Assembly (NCBI RefSeq): GCF_002117125.1
Contig: NZ_CP019344.1
Coordinates: 1,426,001 to 1,490,000, forward strand
Direction: 5' to 3'
DNA: 64,000 nt
Source of the DNA: Nonlabens spongiae
GTDB lineage: Bacteria; Bacteroidota; Bacteroidia; Flavobacteriales; Flavobacteriaceae
Shown: one piece after another, positions 35,784-45,630 of the stretch
Numbering within the stretch: the first letter of the stretch is position 1
Layout: each line of letters starts with the position of its first letter
Made by a program: the position numbers and the translations under genes
The notes under the pieces: model-generated
Told to the model about the DNA's origin: nothing
What the model saw: only the letters and a program-made list of their open reading frames with translations
Databases searched by the model: none

Positions 35784-36009
35784 ACCCATCGCTAAACAAA
35801 AACCCCTTCAAAACTAAGCTTACCACATTCACGAATGCAGTTCAGCCATTTTTTAAAGGGGGATTTCGTTAATGGTCGCATAAATGTAAAGCTTTTCTTA
35901 ATAAAATCAAATTGTTAGTATTTATGCTCTCCTCATTCATTTTAAAGGTTGGTTATTGAAAAAACAGTTTGCACTATCTTTAATTATCAAAATTTTACCT
36001 AGAAAGTAA
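35784..36009. other. gene-free stretch after the tracrRNA
   Basis: AT-rich sequence; I see only short imperfect inverted repeats and the presumed promoter region of the DUF1835 gene. Together with the tracrRNA it makes a 435-bp gap between cas9 and that gene. Confidence 0.5.
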
Positions 36010-36761
36010 ATGAACACCCACTACCACATCCTCAACGGCGATGCTTTAAAAGAGCAATTTCCCAAAACGATTCCAGGGAAGATCATCGTTGGTCGGGAAT
36101 GTCTGGTAGATGGGCCTGTGCAGGGTGACAGCCTGAGCGCATTTTTAAGCAGCGGGCGGCATTCATTAGCAAGAATTATGCAGATTTTACTGAGCAGGAT
36201 TATTTGGAAAACACTGTTCCAGAATTCGTAAAAATCCAAAACATTCCAGAGCCGGCGGCGGTGTATTTGTGGTTTGAAGATGATTTGTTTTGCCAAGTGA
36301 ATTTTTGGTTTGTGATCCATATTTTAAGGCAATCGCATCGCGATAGGCAACTCTACTTGATCCGCCCTGCGGCGCATACGCCTTATGGATTTGGAGGCTT
36401 GACCACAGCAGAATTGGTGGAAGTTTTTGAGCGTAAAACAGGACTGACTGCACTGGATGACCTGGCGGGAATTTGGGAGTTCTACCAAAAGAATGATCTG
36501 GATAACCTGGCCAAAACCGAGCACCGCTTAAAAAACAGTCATCCATTTATACCCGCTGCGGTGGAGGCGCATATCGCCCGCATTCCTACTGCTGGAAATC
36601 AAGGAAGACCCACTCAGTCGCTCCTCCAGATCATGGACGATCTCAACACTACTGATTTTGGAACTATCTTCAGAGAATTCTGCAAACGCGAGCCTATCTA
36701 CGGTTATGGCGATGTACAGGTGAAAAAGTTGCTGGATGGGATTTTGGATCAACGTGGGTAA
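36010..36761 (+). pseudogene. DUF1835 family gene broken by a one-base frameshift
   Basis: The first part (ATG at 36010) reads YHILNGDALKEQFP and IIVGRECLVDGPV, the DUF1835 start. Near 36147-36155 the frame shifts back by one, and the next frame continues SRAAFISKNYADFTEQDYLE and on through AVYLWFEDDLFCQVN to DVQVKKLLDGILDQRG with stop at 36761. Adding one base near 36150 gives a single protein of about 250 residues, the normal family size. DUF1835 function is unknown. Either a true mutation or a sequencing error. Confidence 0.8.
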
Positions 36762-36842
36762 CACGCTGATTTCAAAAATATTAGTTGGCTAAAAGTGTAA
36801 CATTTTCCTCATAATGACACGTATGCTATAAAAGACGCAGTT

Positions 36843-36932
36843 ATGGACAATACATTTCTTATTTTCATCATGGGGTTCTATGCGGGACTCTTTATTTTCT
36901 ACAGAATCTTTAACAAGAAGAAGAAACCTTGA
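36843..36932 (+). CDS. possible 29-residue single-pass membrane peptide
   Basis: ATG at 36843 gives MDNTFLIFIMGFYAGLFIFY then RIFNKKKKP and a stop. It has one hydrophobic helix and a positive tail, the layout of small inner-membrane proteins. Too short to be sure; no relative recognised. The rest of the 270-bp gap between the DUF1835 and LytTR genes shows nothing else. Confidence 0.35.
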   Translation: MDNTFLIFIMGFYAGLFIFYRIFNKKKKP

Positions 36933-37031
36933 GTCAGCTTGCATTGAATTTCTGACGCAATTTGAATGTGATCAAAAGCTTGATGGCTTTAAGAGTTCAT
37001 ACACAAATTATGGAGCAAACCCTATTCAATC

Positions 37032-37757
37032 TTACACCATCAAATCCTTAATCTTTTGCGCATAGCTGCGGCTTACCCGTACTTTTTTACCGCTGCTGGT
37101 GGTGATCACAAAGCCCTTCCCTATTTTACTAATCTCTTGAGCATGTTCCAGCCTGAGAATGGTGCTGCGGTGTACGCGCATAAATTCTTTGGGATCGAGT
37201 TTATCCTCCAATGCTCCGAGTCCATTATTACTGAGTAGCTGATCCTCTGCGGTGAAGATTTTGGCGTAGTCGCCATAAGCTTCTATGTACTCGATATCAG
37301 ATGTTGAGATCGTAATATATTTACTTCCTTTTTGCACGATGACACGATCGGGATAGTCTTTTTTAGCGGCGAGTTGTTCCTCAGCCAGAGGAAGTACGGT
37401 TACGGTGTCGCTTTTATTGACTTTTGCCAGAGCCGTATCAAATCGCTCTCGTGTGTATGGTTTGAGCAAATAGTCCAATGCATGAACCTCAAAAGCCTGC
37501 AACGCATACTGATCATAAGCCGTGCTGAAAATGATATTGGGCAATTCATCCAGGTACCCCAAAACCTCAAAGCCAGTCATGCCCGGCATTTGCACGTCCA
37601 TAAAGACTAGATCTGGTGAGAATTTATTGATGATCTTGACCGCATCTACACCGTTATTCGCCTCACCCACCACGATCATCTCAGGATGATGCGCGAGGTA
37701 TTGGGAGATCAGCTTGCGACCCGCGTCTTCGTCGTCTACCATGATCACTTTTTTCAA
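37032..37757 (-). CDS. LytTR-family response regulator
   Basis: 241 residues. Receiver domain 1-120 with phospho-acceptor Asp54 (LVFMDVQMPG), acidic pair in VDDED, and Lys in LLKPYTRERF. LytTR DNA-binding domain about 140-241 (YIEAYGDYAKIF, FMRVHRSTILRLEHA, KKVRVSRSYAQKI). It normally works with a 7TM/HisKA_7 membrane histidine kinase encoded upstream. Here no kinase gene is adjacent; upstream lies a decayed barrel gene. The kinase may have been lost or may lie elsewhere. Confidence 0.93.
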   Translation of the reverse strand: MKKVIMVDDEDAGRKLISQYLAHHPEMIVVGEANNGVDAVKIINKFSPDLVFMDVQMPGMTGFEVLGYLDELPNIIFSTAYDQYALQAFEVHALDYLLKPYTRERFDTALAKVNKSDTVTVLPLAEEQLAAKKDYPDRVIVQKGSKYITISTSDIEYIEAYGDYAKIFTAEDQLLSNNGLGALEDKLDPKEFMRVHRSTILRLEHAQEISKIGKGFVITTSSGKKVRVSRSYAQKIKDLMV

Positions 37758-37810
37758 TATTTCTTTTTCTTATGAGCTCTTCTAAAAACATAAACGGAAT
37801 CCAGCGAACA

Positions 37811-37857
37811 CCCCCAATTTGCATTCCTCTCGTTCCTCGCCGGATGCAGGGAGGGGG
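37811..37857. repeat. imperfect inverted repeat upstream of the LytTR gene
   Basis: CCCCCAATTTGCAT and ATGCAGGGAGGGGG face each other over about 20 bases. GC-rich hairpin in AT-rich DNA at the edge of the barrel remnant; possibly a scar or a small repeat element. Confidence 0.4.
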
Positions 37858-37922
37858 CTTTCAAACTAAATAGAACCGAAATCAAAACCTCAAAACATAT
37901 AGCACTATTCATCTTACCTTGG

Positions 37923-38642
37923 GGCGTTGCGCTGAGCAGTCGTAGGGGAAATCCGTTTTTGCAACCTCAATATACGGACAAATTGAAGCTCTCGCATACT
38001 TTTAAGTACAAACTCACAACCAGCTTGAGCTACAGTTATATTACCGATTCCTTTGCCCGGATTACAGAGCCGATACCTGATGGCAGGAACTTTTTGATCA
38101 GTCAAGACGTAGCCGATCAAGAAATCTATAACCTGAGCGTGGGATCACCCTTTAAAATTACCGAGCAACTCAATGGATATGCCAGTGCTTATTTTACGCA
38201 CGATGAGTACAACTCTACTGACTCAAGCTTCATCAGCATCGACCAGACTACCTATGGTGGTTATGCTCAATTGAATTACGCTTTCCCTTCGACTTCGCTC
38301 AGGGCAGGCGCGACAAGCGGGTGGACCGCAGAAATCTCTGGATGGTATAGCGGCCCTACCGTATAGGGAGGAACCTACCAGACCGATCCGCTGGGATCCC
38401 TGACCCTAGGATTGCAGAAAAAATGGGAAAACTGGACCGCAAAACTGAGCCTTAACGATGCGCTTTATACATCTTACTGGAACGCCACCACTGAATTCCC
38501 AGGTTTGCAAATCATTGGCGCCGGAGGCGGCGATTCCAGACAGGCGCGCTTTTACTTGAGTTGTAGTTTTGGGATGAGTGACGTCAAAGACCTGAGAAAT
38601 CGCGATGGTGGTAGTGAGGGTGAGCGAGATAGGGTGAATTGA
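37923..38642 (+). pseudogene. C-terminal remnant of an outer-membrane beta-barrel receptor gene
   Basis: The frame reads RGNPFLQPQYTDKLKLSHTF, a pattern typical of the OMP_b-brl_3 (TonB-receptor-like) barrels of Bacteroidetes. It continues through alternating strands to an in-frame TAG at 38364-38366, and beyond it in the same frame through LGLQKKWENWTAKLSLNDAL to ARFYLSCSFGMSD. The first several hundred residues of such a receptor are missing. A short dispersed repeat (TTCGACTTCGCTCAGGG, 38289-38305) is read through as STSLRAG. A non-functional relic. Confidence 0.75.
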
Positions 38643-38648
38643 GAAAAT

Positions 38649-40025
38649 CTATTTTTTGATTACCCAATATACATTCTTAGCATCCTCTCCTTTGATTTCA
38701 ATACCATAGCTCTTGCTGGAATCAGGTGGTAGACAAAGTTTAAAAAGTCTTCTACCACTTTTACCTAAATCATTTGGATTACCTGCCGGTATCGTAATGG
38801 TCTGCCATTTTTTTAATGAGAATTCATCGCACATATTTGTAAACAACAGTCTGATTTTGAATTTCTGGGGTTGCTCTGTCAGGTTGACCATCATAATTTT
38901 ATTATTACCTGTAGAGTGGACATCTACATAGTTGCCTTCAGGAACTTTACAATATTTTATTTTACTCCAGCCTTCCTTGCGGCAAAGCATCTTCATTACT
39001 GTCATCACTTTCTCACGGTAAGAAATTTTTTCCGGACCTTTACCAGGTTTTGAAGAGGCGACAGGATTGCCATGATTCCATTGCTCGTCAGGCAAGCGCT
39101 TACCATCTACCGTCGCAAATCCCTTGCCGTGAGGCCGCCACTCTTCATCTACCTCTCCAAAATATATGGTTTTATCATCTCTAATAATTACGTTGAAGCG
39201 CTGCATCTCTCCTCCTACCATTTTTGACTCTACAATCTCACCGCTGGGTCGCGTCCACTTGAACTTTCCATCTGCAGGTTTGAGATCTGGCTTAAAATCA
39301 GATTCATAGATATTTCCTTGACCATCAGCAAGTTTTCCAAAAAATGAAGTAACCTTACCATCATCATCCTGTCTCAGGGTTAAATCCATATATGTACTCT
39401 GCAGTTTATTTTTGAAATTGTTTTCTGCAAATTCCAGCTGATTGTTTATAGCACCGGTATAGAGGGCGTCAAAATCATTGTGATACCAGTTGCTTGCCGT
39501 TCTGAGCGCGCCGCTATCTGCCGTGAGTTGGGCAAGTTGAAGTTTTGTTCCAATAAAGATCACGGCTTGTAGAAAACCCCTCCTGAAAGTTCCTTTTAGA
39601 AAACCGTTATCGACGAAATAAAGAACGCCCTCGCCGTGTGCTTTTTTATCTGCAAATTGTCCCAAATAGTAAATGTTTTTGCGGTCTATTTCAAGGATAC
39701 CATCACCATCCCGGCAGCCGCCCTTGACACAACGGTAACCCGTGAGCGAGCTCTCTGGAATGATAAATTGATCCCAACCCGTGCTCTGAGCAAGACTTTT
39801 GGAATGAGGTTCCATCTTACTGGAAAGTGTTTTAATGTATTCAAAATCGTCTTTGTAGGACTGCAGATCGCGATCCAGGTTTTTAATGTTAGGGATTTTA
39901 TTTTCATCCAGTATCTGATTGATAGCTTGGATCAAATTGTTCTGATCAGTAGATATTGATTGACTTACAACGAGCGTTGGAAACAAGATCAGTATAGCTA
40001 AAAGCAATGTATGAAAAGGTTTCAT
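38649..40025 (-). CDS. exported MORN-repeat protein
   Basis: 458 residues. Signal peptide 1-21 (ending LVVSQ), a helical part to about 80, and MORN-like repeats (YYLGQFADKKAHGEGVLYF, then FKGTF-type, and IYFGEVDEEWRPHGKGFATV). From about 330 there is a C-terminal domain with cysteines (MLCRKEGWSKIKYCKVPEGN, then FTNMCDEFSLKKW) and a final beta-rich stretch. Function unknown. Same strand as, and 61 bp downstream of, the next exported protein gene, so possibly co-transcribed. Confidence 0.75.
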   Translation of the reverse strand: MKPFHTLLLAILILFPTLVVSQSISTDQNNLIQAINQILDENKIPNIKNLDRDLQSYKDDFEYIKTLSSKMEPHSKSLAQSTGWDQFIIPESSLTGYRCVKGGCRDGDGILEIDRKNIYYLGQFADKKAHGEGVLYFVDNGFLKGTFRRGFLQAVIFIGTKLQLAQLTADSGALRTASNWYHNDFDALYTGAINNQLEFAENNFKNKLQSTYMDLTLRQDDDGKVTSFFGKLADGQGNIYESDFKPDLKPADGKFKWTRPSGEIVESKMVGGEMQRFNVIIRDDKTIYFGEVDEEWRPHGKGFATVDGKRLPDEQWNHGNPVASSKPGKGPEKISYREKVMTVMKMLCRKEGWSKIKYCKVPEGNYVDVHSTGNNKIMMVNLTEQPQKFKIRLLFTNMCDEFSLKKWQTITIPAGNPNDLGKSGRRLFKLCLPPDSSKSYGIEIKGEDAKNVYWVIKK

Positions 40026-40058
40026 GATTTTTTTTCAAATGTATTTGTGAATTGTTTC

Positions 40059-40072
40059 GCTTTCGCGAAAGC
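40059..40072. repeat. GCTTTCGCGAAAGC palindrome, intergenic
   Basis: Perfect copy in the 61-bp gap between two exported-protein genes. Confidence 0.9.
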
Positions 40073-40086
40073 GTAAAAACTATACA

Positions 40087-40590
40087 CTACATCTTTTTCT
40101 CAAAGACCATAACCTCTGCATATCCAGCATCAGAACTGTTGAATATTTCAAAAGTGAAGGTACCCTTCACATTACTTCCAAATTCTGCCTTGAGCATTTT
40201 AACTTTTTTAGGAACTAAGGGATGGTTATTCATTGTGTAAGGAGAAAAGAAATCGTTGAGGGTAGTAGTTTGAGACTTGTCTTCGTTAGAAACATCAATT
40301 AACGGAGTTACTGGTCTGTCAGCGTGATAGGCAAGTACAAATACATACTGACGGTTCTTTTTTTGTTTGAACACCACCTCACCCGTACTTTGTTTAGGAC
40401 TCAGCTGTCCTTTTTCAGTAGCAACTAGTTTAAATTTTTCATTTTTGAATAGTTCTACGAGAATTTCCGAAAAACCATGAACGAGTTCAGCCTGAGCTGG
40501 ATCTGCAGCGTCTTGAGCTTGCATTACAGGCATTGCAGTGAGGCAAAGCGCTAGAAAAATGTAGGATTTGAATTTGAATAAAGTTTTCAT
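40087..40590 (-). CDS. small exported protein, unrecognised
   Basis: 167 residues. Signal peptide 1-25 (ending MPVMQAQ), then a compact mixed protein with YVFVLAYHAD and GTFTFEIFNSSDAGYAEVMVF at the end, beta-rich. No cysteines in the mature part. I do not recognise the family. A pair of 14-bp direct repeats lies 60-95 bp upstream of its start, beside the two-component genes, so this gene is a likely target of that regulator. Confidence 0.7.
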   Translation of the reverse strand: MKTLFKFKSYIFLALCLTAMPVMQAQDAADPAQAELVHGFSEILVELFKNEKFKLVATEKGQLSPKQSTGEVVFKQKKNRQYVFVLAYHADRPVTPLIDVSNEDKSQTTTLNDFFSPYTMNNHPLVPKKVKMLKAEFGSNVKGTFTFEIFNSSDAGYAEVMVFEKKM

Positions 40591-40649
40591 GATGTGTGTT
40601 TTAGTGTTGATACACCAAAACTAGAACCATCATCATACCCTTGAAATAG

Positions 40650-40685
40650 GGGAATTACCTGAATCGTCTCAGGGAATTACCTGAA
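40650..40685. promoter_or_regulatory. operator-like direct repeat GGGAATTACCTGAA x2
   Basis: Identical 14-mers at 40650-40663 and 40672-40685, starts 22 bp apart, about two helical turns. They sit upstream of the 167-residue gene and next to the NarL-type regulator gene. A binding site for that regulator is inferred. Confidence 0.55.
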
Positions 40686-40711
40686 ATGGGTTTTTCAAAC
40701 CAGATTATGTT

Positions 40712-41365
40712 CTAACATAAATCGTTTTCAAGTGCAAAACGTACGAGAGATACGACGTTATTGAGGTTGAGTTTGCGCATGATATTGGTACGGTGGCTGT
40801 CCACTGTCTTGAAACTTACAAAAATCTTTTCTGCAATTTCCTTAGTACTCATGCCCTGACAAACCAACTTGATGATTTCCAACTCTCTTTCAGTCAGTTC
40901 AGAAATGAGTCCTTTCTGTTCATCAAATCGGGTTTCGGCTTTGCCTTTTTTGCCATCTAGCAGTTTCTCGGTTATGGCCGCATCAAAATGTCTACCTCCA
41001 CGTGTGATTGTATCTAGCGCATGCAATAATTCTGCAGGTGGAATGGTTTTAAGCATATACCCTTTAATACCCGATTCATGGACTTTTTTTATCGTGTAGA
41101 TGTCCTGATGTAAGGAGAGGATCGCGATTTTTTGCTCGGGATGATCTCGCAAAACTTTACGTGCGCACTCAATACCGTTCATCACCGGCATTTCTATGTC
41201 CAGTAAAATGATGTCCACCTGATTGTTCTCTAGATAGTCCAAAACCAACTGACCATTTTCAACCACTTGCACAACCTCATAACGATCGCTCTGGTCGATC
41301 GTTTTCTGAACGCCTTCTGCAATAAGCGGATGATCATCTGCAATGAGGACTTTAGTTTTCATCAA
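40712..41365 (-). CDS. NarL/FixJ-family response regulator
   Basis: 217 residues. Receiver domain with phospho-acceptor Asp56 (IILLDIEMPV), Asp pair in IADDHP, and a LuxR-type helix-turn-helix at about 150-210 (ELTERELEIIKLVCQGMS and IAEKIFVSFKTVDSHRTNI). It overlaps the kinase gene by 14 bp, which makes them a two-component pair. Likely target sites are the direct repeats just downstream. Confidence 0.95.
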   Translation of the reverse strand: MMKTKVLIADDHPLIAEGVQKTIDQSDRYEVVQVVENGQLVLDYLENNQVDIILLDIEMPVMNGIECARKVLRDHPEQKIAILSLHQDIYTIKKVHESGIKGYMLKTIPPAELLHALDTITRGGRHFDAAITEKLLDGKKGKAETRFDEQKGLISELTERELEIIKLVCQGMSTKEIAEKIFVSFKTVDSHRTNIMRKLNLNNVVSLVRFALENDLC

Positions 41366-43271
41366 GCGGAATTTTTATCGTAGCTAAGGTTCCTGGTTCC
41401 AAGATATTAAATTTTACATCGCCTTTGATCAGATCTACTCGAGTCTTGATATTTTTCATTCCTATGCCCTGACTAGAAGACTTTTTCAAGCCTACACCAT
41501 TATCCTCCATCATGAATATCACGTTGCTGACCATGATAAACAGTTGAATCTGGATGGATGTGGCCTGACTGTGTTTGATGATATTATTCACCAGTTCTTG
41601 CGCGATGCGATACAGGGTTATCTCCACATTATCGGGCAACTTATTCTCGACGTCACGATGCTCAAAATCGTAGCTGATTTGTAGTGGTGAAAAGGTACTT
41701 GCAAATAATTCCTCTAATGCCGTTACCAGTCCTGACTCCAGTGCTCTAGGCATCATTTGATGGGATAGATCACGTACTTCCCTTCCCGTGTTTTCTATAT
41801 CTGTGATAATCGACTGGGCTTGCGCATTTTGCTCCGCTCCTATCTTGACGAGTGTGTTTTGAGCTTTGATTACCGTCGCTCCCAATTGCTGAACAATCCC
41901 GTCATGGAGCTCGCGGGCGATACGCTGACGTTCCTTTTCCTCTGCATAAATGATAGCCTTAAAGTTCTTGTCCTTTTCTGCGGCAAGGGCCTTTTCATGC
42001 TTGCGACGGTTGAATTGGTACAAAAAGAAAATTAATAAACTCACAATCACTAGTATTCCCGCTATGGCATACCAAAGTACTTTATTCTTATAAGCCTCTT
42101 GTTCCTTTTTAAGTTTCTCGAGCTCTATTTTCCTTTTGTAGTCATCTACTCGATAAGAAACCTCAGATTCAGCAATAACATCATTAAGATCATTATTGTA
42201 AACCAATGTGTATTGTTCTTTCCATTTTTCCGTAAACTCAATGGCAAGTTCACTATTGCCTTTTTGGATGTGATTGAGCGCTAAGATGTAATACACTTCG
42301 CTCAACGTATATTTTAAATCCAGCTCTCTGCTTAGTTTTAATGAAAGTTCAGCATTTTCAATGGACTCATCGTATCTATCACATTCATAGAGGGCGTAGG
42401 CAATAGAATTATAGTTTTCCGCTTCAATTGCCTGATTTTCATTCACGGTAGAATATTCCAGAGCCTTTTTATAAGCTTCGATTCCCTTCTCACAGTCGCC
42501 CTCAATACGATAGCTGCATGCTATGTGAACGTAGGAATTGGGGATGTGTCGCGTATCATTTATTTGATGTGATATATCGATAGCTTTCTCGGCTGCGGTC
42601 CTCGCTTCCTCTGGTTTGTTGAGTAAAATATAGATGGATGCGATATTGCTCAGGGAGTTTGCGATGTCCACACTATCCTTTATTTGTTTCCTGACTTCAA
42701 GACCGAGTCTCGCAAATTTGAGTGCTTTATCATAATCATTAATATCTCGGTAAGCTAAACTCAGATTATTATTAATCATGGCGCGATCATAGAGATCTGG
42801 ATAAACGTCATAAACCCGCTTAGCCTCATAGAAATTCTCGATAGCCTTGTCATAGACACTTCTCGAGAGAAGATGGTTGCCTATATTATTTTTAAAATGA
42901 GCGTACTGTAGTTCCTCATTACTCTTAAGGGCGAGCTCTGCTCCTCTATTATAATGAAGCATCATGGAATCTGTATTTCCTATTTCAAAATAAGCAACAC
43001 CCTTAATGCGATGCGCTCTAATAATGTTAATGCTATCTCGATATTTTTTGGAGATTTTTAAAGCGCGATCCGCCAGATATAAAGCAGAATCGTTATTGAT
43101 CCCAGCGTAATAAAATGATAGGCGCATGAGATCCAAAGGTTTTTTATTCTCTGGTAAACTCTTTATTACTGCGCGCAGCGAGTCAGGTTTTGTGGTTACC
43201 TGTCCTACCAAGCTGGTTGTTATTAATAAAAAGATCAACAATAAAAATGTTGAGGAGCCAATTCTACGCAT
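41352..43271 (-). CDS. TPR-containing sensor histidine kinase (HisKA_3)
   Basis: 639 residues. Signal peptide 1-23, about seven TPR units in the exported part (about 40-370; for example MIQ-free units such as AMINNNLSLAYRDINDYDKAL), a coiled coil, one membrane segment (about 399-420, VLWYAIAGILVIVSLLIFFLY by parts) and a cytoplasmic kinase. The phospho-acceptor is His about 456 in RIARELHDGIVQQ, and the ATPase has ELVNNIIKHSQA and DNGVGL. The TPR region probably senses an envelope protein or peptide. It pairs with the overlapping NarL-type regulator. Confidence 0.94.
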   Translation of the reverse strand: MRRIGSSTFLLLIFLLITTSLVGQVTTKPDSLRAVIKSLPENKKPLDLMRLSFYYAGINNDSALYLADRALKISKKYRDSINIIRAHRIKGVAYFEIGNTDSMMLHYNRGAELALKSNEELQYAHFKNNIGNHLLSRSVYDKAIENFYEAKRVYDVYPDLYDRAMINNNLSLAYRDINDYDKALKFARLGLEVRKQIKDSVDIANSLSNIASIYILLNKPEEARTAAEKAIDISHQINDTRHIPNSYVHIACSYRIEGDCEKGIEAYKKALEYSTVNENQAIEAENYNSIAYALYECDRYDESIENAELSLKLSRELDLKYTLSEVYYILALNHIQKGNSELAIEFTEKWKEQYTLVYNNDLNDVIAESEVSYRVDDYKRKIELEKLKKEQEAYKNKVLWYAIAGILVIVSLLIFFLYQFNRRKHEKALAAEKDKNFKAIIYAEEKERQRIARELHDGIVQQLGATVIKAQNTLVKIGAEQNAQAQSIITDIENTGREVRDLSHQMMPRALESGLVTALEELFASTFSPLQISYDFEHRDVENKLPDNVEITLYRIAQELVNNIIKHSQATSIQIQLFIMVSNVIFMMEDNGVGLKKSSSQGIGMKNIKTRVDLIKGDVKFNILEPGTLATIKIPLDEN

Positions 43272-43441
43272 TCCCTAAACCTTAAAACATAGTTAAATAT
43301 AGAAATTATACCTATATCTTAATGAAAAACATTGGGCTTGCAGCCTTAATTTAAGTGATAAATTAGATGACTGGAACTTATAAGATAAATTACAATATTT
43401 ACAAAAAAATCCTTTAAGCCAAAACTCTTAAAAGACTAGAC

Positions 43442-43870
43442 TTATTCCTTTATGAAATCCCTGTACTCCAGATAAAAACGTTCAAATGCCATCATATTTT
43501 CATAAAAGAACTCATAAACCTGTGGCCAGTCGGTTTTGCGCATGATTTTTACGCCGTCCATGAAAAGATAGATTCTAGAAATTTCCTTACCTGAATCTAG
43601 CTGGTAATGCTCATCAAATATTAGATCTTCAGAAATCTCATCAAACATAATCGATTTGAAGGAGGTGAATTTTTCAAAATAATAGGCTCTGAAGATCTCA
43701 TCAGCATGCTCGATGTCTATTGAGACCATCGCTCTACCCTTTTCAAATGAGAATTTGAAATTCACATCTTTGATTCCGGTATTGTACAACATCCACTTGT
43801 GCTGGTACCGTTTACCAAACATGATCCAGAAATCCTGCCTTATTTGTTTTGCTTCCTCTTTTGAGAACAT
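43442..43870 (-). CDS. DUF4268 family protein
   Basis: 142 residues. Starts FSKEEAKQIRQDFWIMFGKRY and contains WMLYNTGIKDVNFKF and IYLFMDGVKIMRKTDWP, matching the short DUF4268 proteins of Bacteroidetes. Cytoplasmic, no known activity; the DUF4268 fold is also found at the end of some nuclease-like proteins, but no catalytic motif is apparent here. Single gene. Confidence 0.82.
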   Translation of the reverse strand: MFSKEEAKQIRQDFWIMFGKRYQHKWMLYNTGIKDVNFKFSFEKGRAMVSIDIEHADEIFRAYYFEKFTSFKSIMFDEISEDLIFDEHYQLDSGKEISRIYLFMDGVKIMRKTDWPQVYEFFYENMMAFERFYLEYRDFIKE

Positions 43871-44029
43871 TTTTTGGGTAGATTAGGTGTATAGATTAGA
43901 GCTTAGATACGAGTTTGAATTTCGTAAAATGATTTGGCATTGAGCGCGTGGCTATTAATTCTAAATATTCTCACGTTTCTGATGGGTATTCTAAAGTTGT
44001 TATGCACTTATATTCTCTATAATTTTTCC

Positions 44030-44043
44030 GCTTTCGCGAAAGC
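44030..44043. repeat. GCTTTCGCGAAAGC palindrome, intergenic
   Basis: Perfect copy just 3' of the YdbT-like gene; flanked by C and G. Confidence 0.9.
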
Positions 44044-44067
44044 GGTACAGCGACAAGCCACTCAACC

Positions 44068-45630
44068 TTACATCCAGGGCCTATTTTCCACAAGCACCTG
44101 ATTATTCACTTGGTTGATAAACTGGGATACTTGATTGTCCTTAAGATATTTCAAACCGCGAGAACCTGCTGCCGTATGGATATTAATGTGGCACTCCCGA
44201 CGACGCTTTAAAAATATACTGCGCCATTTCTCAACAGCTTGAGTCTTATAGATGGGCGAAATGATAATACTGTTGAAGAGCCAACCCTTATAGAAAACGA
44301 TGTACTCATCATCGCGATTTACCCGGCTATATTTCCCGTACTGATAAGCCATGAACAAAGTATAGGGTAAGAAAATACCAGCTGCTACGATCAACCATAA
44401 CAGATCAAAATAATATCCACAGATCATAGCCACAATACTGATAACTCCAGTAATATAAAATTGCAACCGTAGATGGGACCATGGATTAGAATGCAGCTGC
44501 ACGGGCGCATTTTCCATAACAAGTTTTCCAAATATCAGAGACTGAAGCCTTAAGATCTGTTCTCGCTTACAAGCAGGAACCTGAATGCTGGTTGTGCGAT
44601 TGTTCTCGCTCTGAGCCTGAAAAATTTTACCGGTGTGAAAACCCAAAAGCTTACGTAGCGGATTTGAATGAAATTCTAACAATTGGATTTTATTGAGCGG
44701 TACTTTAGTTTCTGTGCGATTAAACAGCCCCATACTCACTTCAAGATAATCATATTGCTTAACCATTTTGAATCCCCAGAATTTATTGATCACCGTGACC
44801 AGACTCACTAAAACAGATATAATCAGAAACGCGACGAGTGTCACAATCAACAATTGCAGGGTGGCAGCCCGCACCGCACTCTCGATACTTACCTGATCTG
44901 TGTATTCCTTAAAGTAATCTTCTGCAAGATCTTTGATTTGAAACCAGAATCCCGATACAACACCCAGCGCCACAAAGCCGCTACGCAGGTGATTCTGAGT
45001 GAAACCTACTTTTAGCAAATCTAAAAAGTCGAGTTGCATCAAAATCTCGAGACTTTCTGTCTTCTTCTCCATACTAGACTGGTGATTACTGACGTGTGAT
45101 TCAGTAGCATCAGGGTTTATATCTCCTTCTGGTTTCTCAGACGATTGAGAGTCTTCCGTTTTTATTTCTAATTCATCTACTACGATCTGCTTTTTCTCAT
45201 TGAGATAATTTTTCAACTCGCGTGCAAAGCTGCGCTGTAATCCTGGTATCTCAAGCTCTTTAGCCTTTGACCCTGCTGTTTCTACTTCCAGGGCGGCAAT
45301 GCCTAAAATGCGCTGGATCAGGTTCTGATTGATATTGATGGACTGGATGCGCTCAAGAGGAACGGCTTTTTTCTCCTTATTGAGCCAACCTTTGTTAATG
45401 ATGAATTCATCGTTCTCGATATGAAACTTGAAGAACCAATAATTGATAAATGGTCCCACCAGCGCCATTACCGCAATAAAAATCGTAAAGTAGAGAAAGT
45501 AGATTCCCCCCATAGACTGGCTTCCTAAATAACCAAAAACTACATATGTGATTATTCCTTTTAAGCCCTTGAAAAGATAGAGTAGGATACTGAGTTTGCT
45601 CTGTCGTCTTGGTGTACTGAGGTTAAGCAT
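44068..45630 (-). CDS. bacterial PH-domain membrane protein, YdbT-like
   Basis: About 520 residues from the ATG at 45630 (MLNLSTPRRQSK), which overlaps the stop of the upstream gene by 8 bp. A longer frame to 45687 would need a deep overlap. It has three pairs of membrane helices, each followed by a bPH2 (DUF304) domain (INKGWLNKEKKAVPLERIQSI; VSMGLFNRTETKVPLNKIQLL; FYKGWLFNSIIISPIYKTQAV, each cited in part). B. subtilis YdbT has the same build. Role in the envelope is poorly known. Confidence 0.88.
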   Translation of the reverse strand: MLNLSTPRRQSKLSILLYLFKGLKGIITYVVFGYLGSQSMGGIYFLYFTIFIAVMALVGPFINYWFFKFHIENDEFIINKGWLNKEKKAVPLERIQSININQNLIQRILGIAALEVETAGSKAKELEIPGLQRSFARELKNYLNEKKQIVVDELEIKTEDSQSSEKPEGDINPDATESHVSNHQSSMEKKTESLEILMQLDFLDLLKVGFTQNHLRSGFVALGVVSGFWFQIKDLAEDYFKEYTDQVSIESAVRAATLQLLIVTLVAFLIISVLVSLVTVINKFWGFKMVKQYDYLEVSMGLFNRTETKVPLNKIQLLEFHSNPLRKLLGFHTGKIFQAQSENNRTTSIQVPACKREQILRLQSLIFGKLVMENAPVQLHSNPWSHLRLQFYITGVISIVAMICGYYFDLLWLIVAAGIFLPYTLFMAYQYGKYSRVNRDDEYIVFYKGWLFNSIIISPIYKTQAVEKWRSIFLKRRRECHINIHTAAGSRGLKYLKDNQVSQFINQVNNQVLVENRPWM

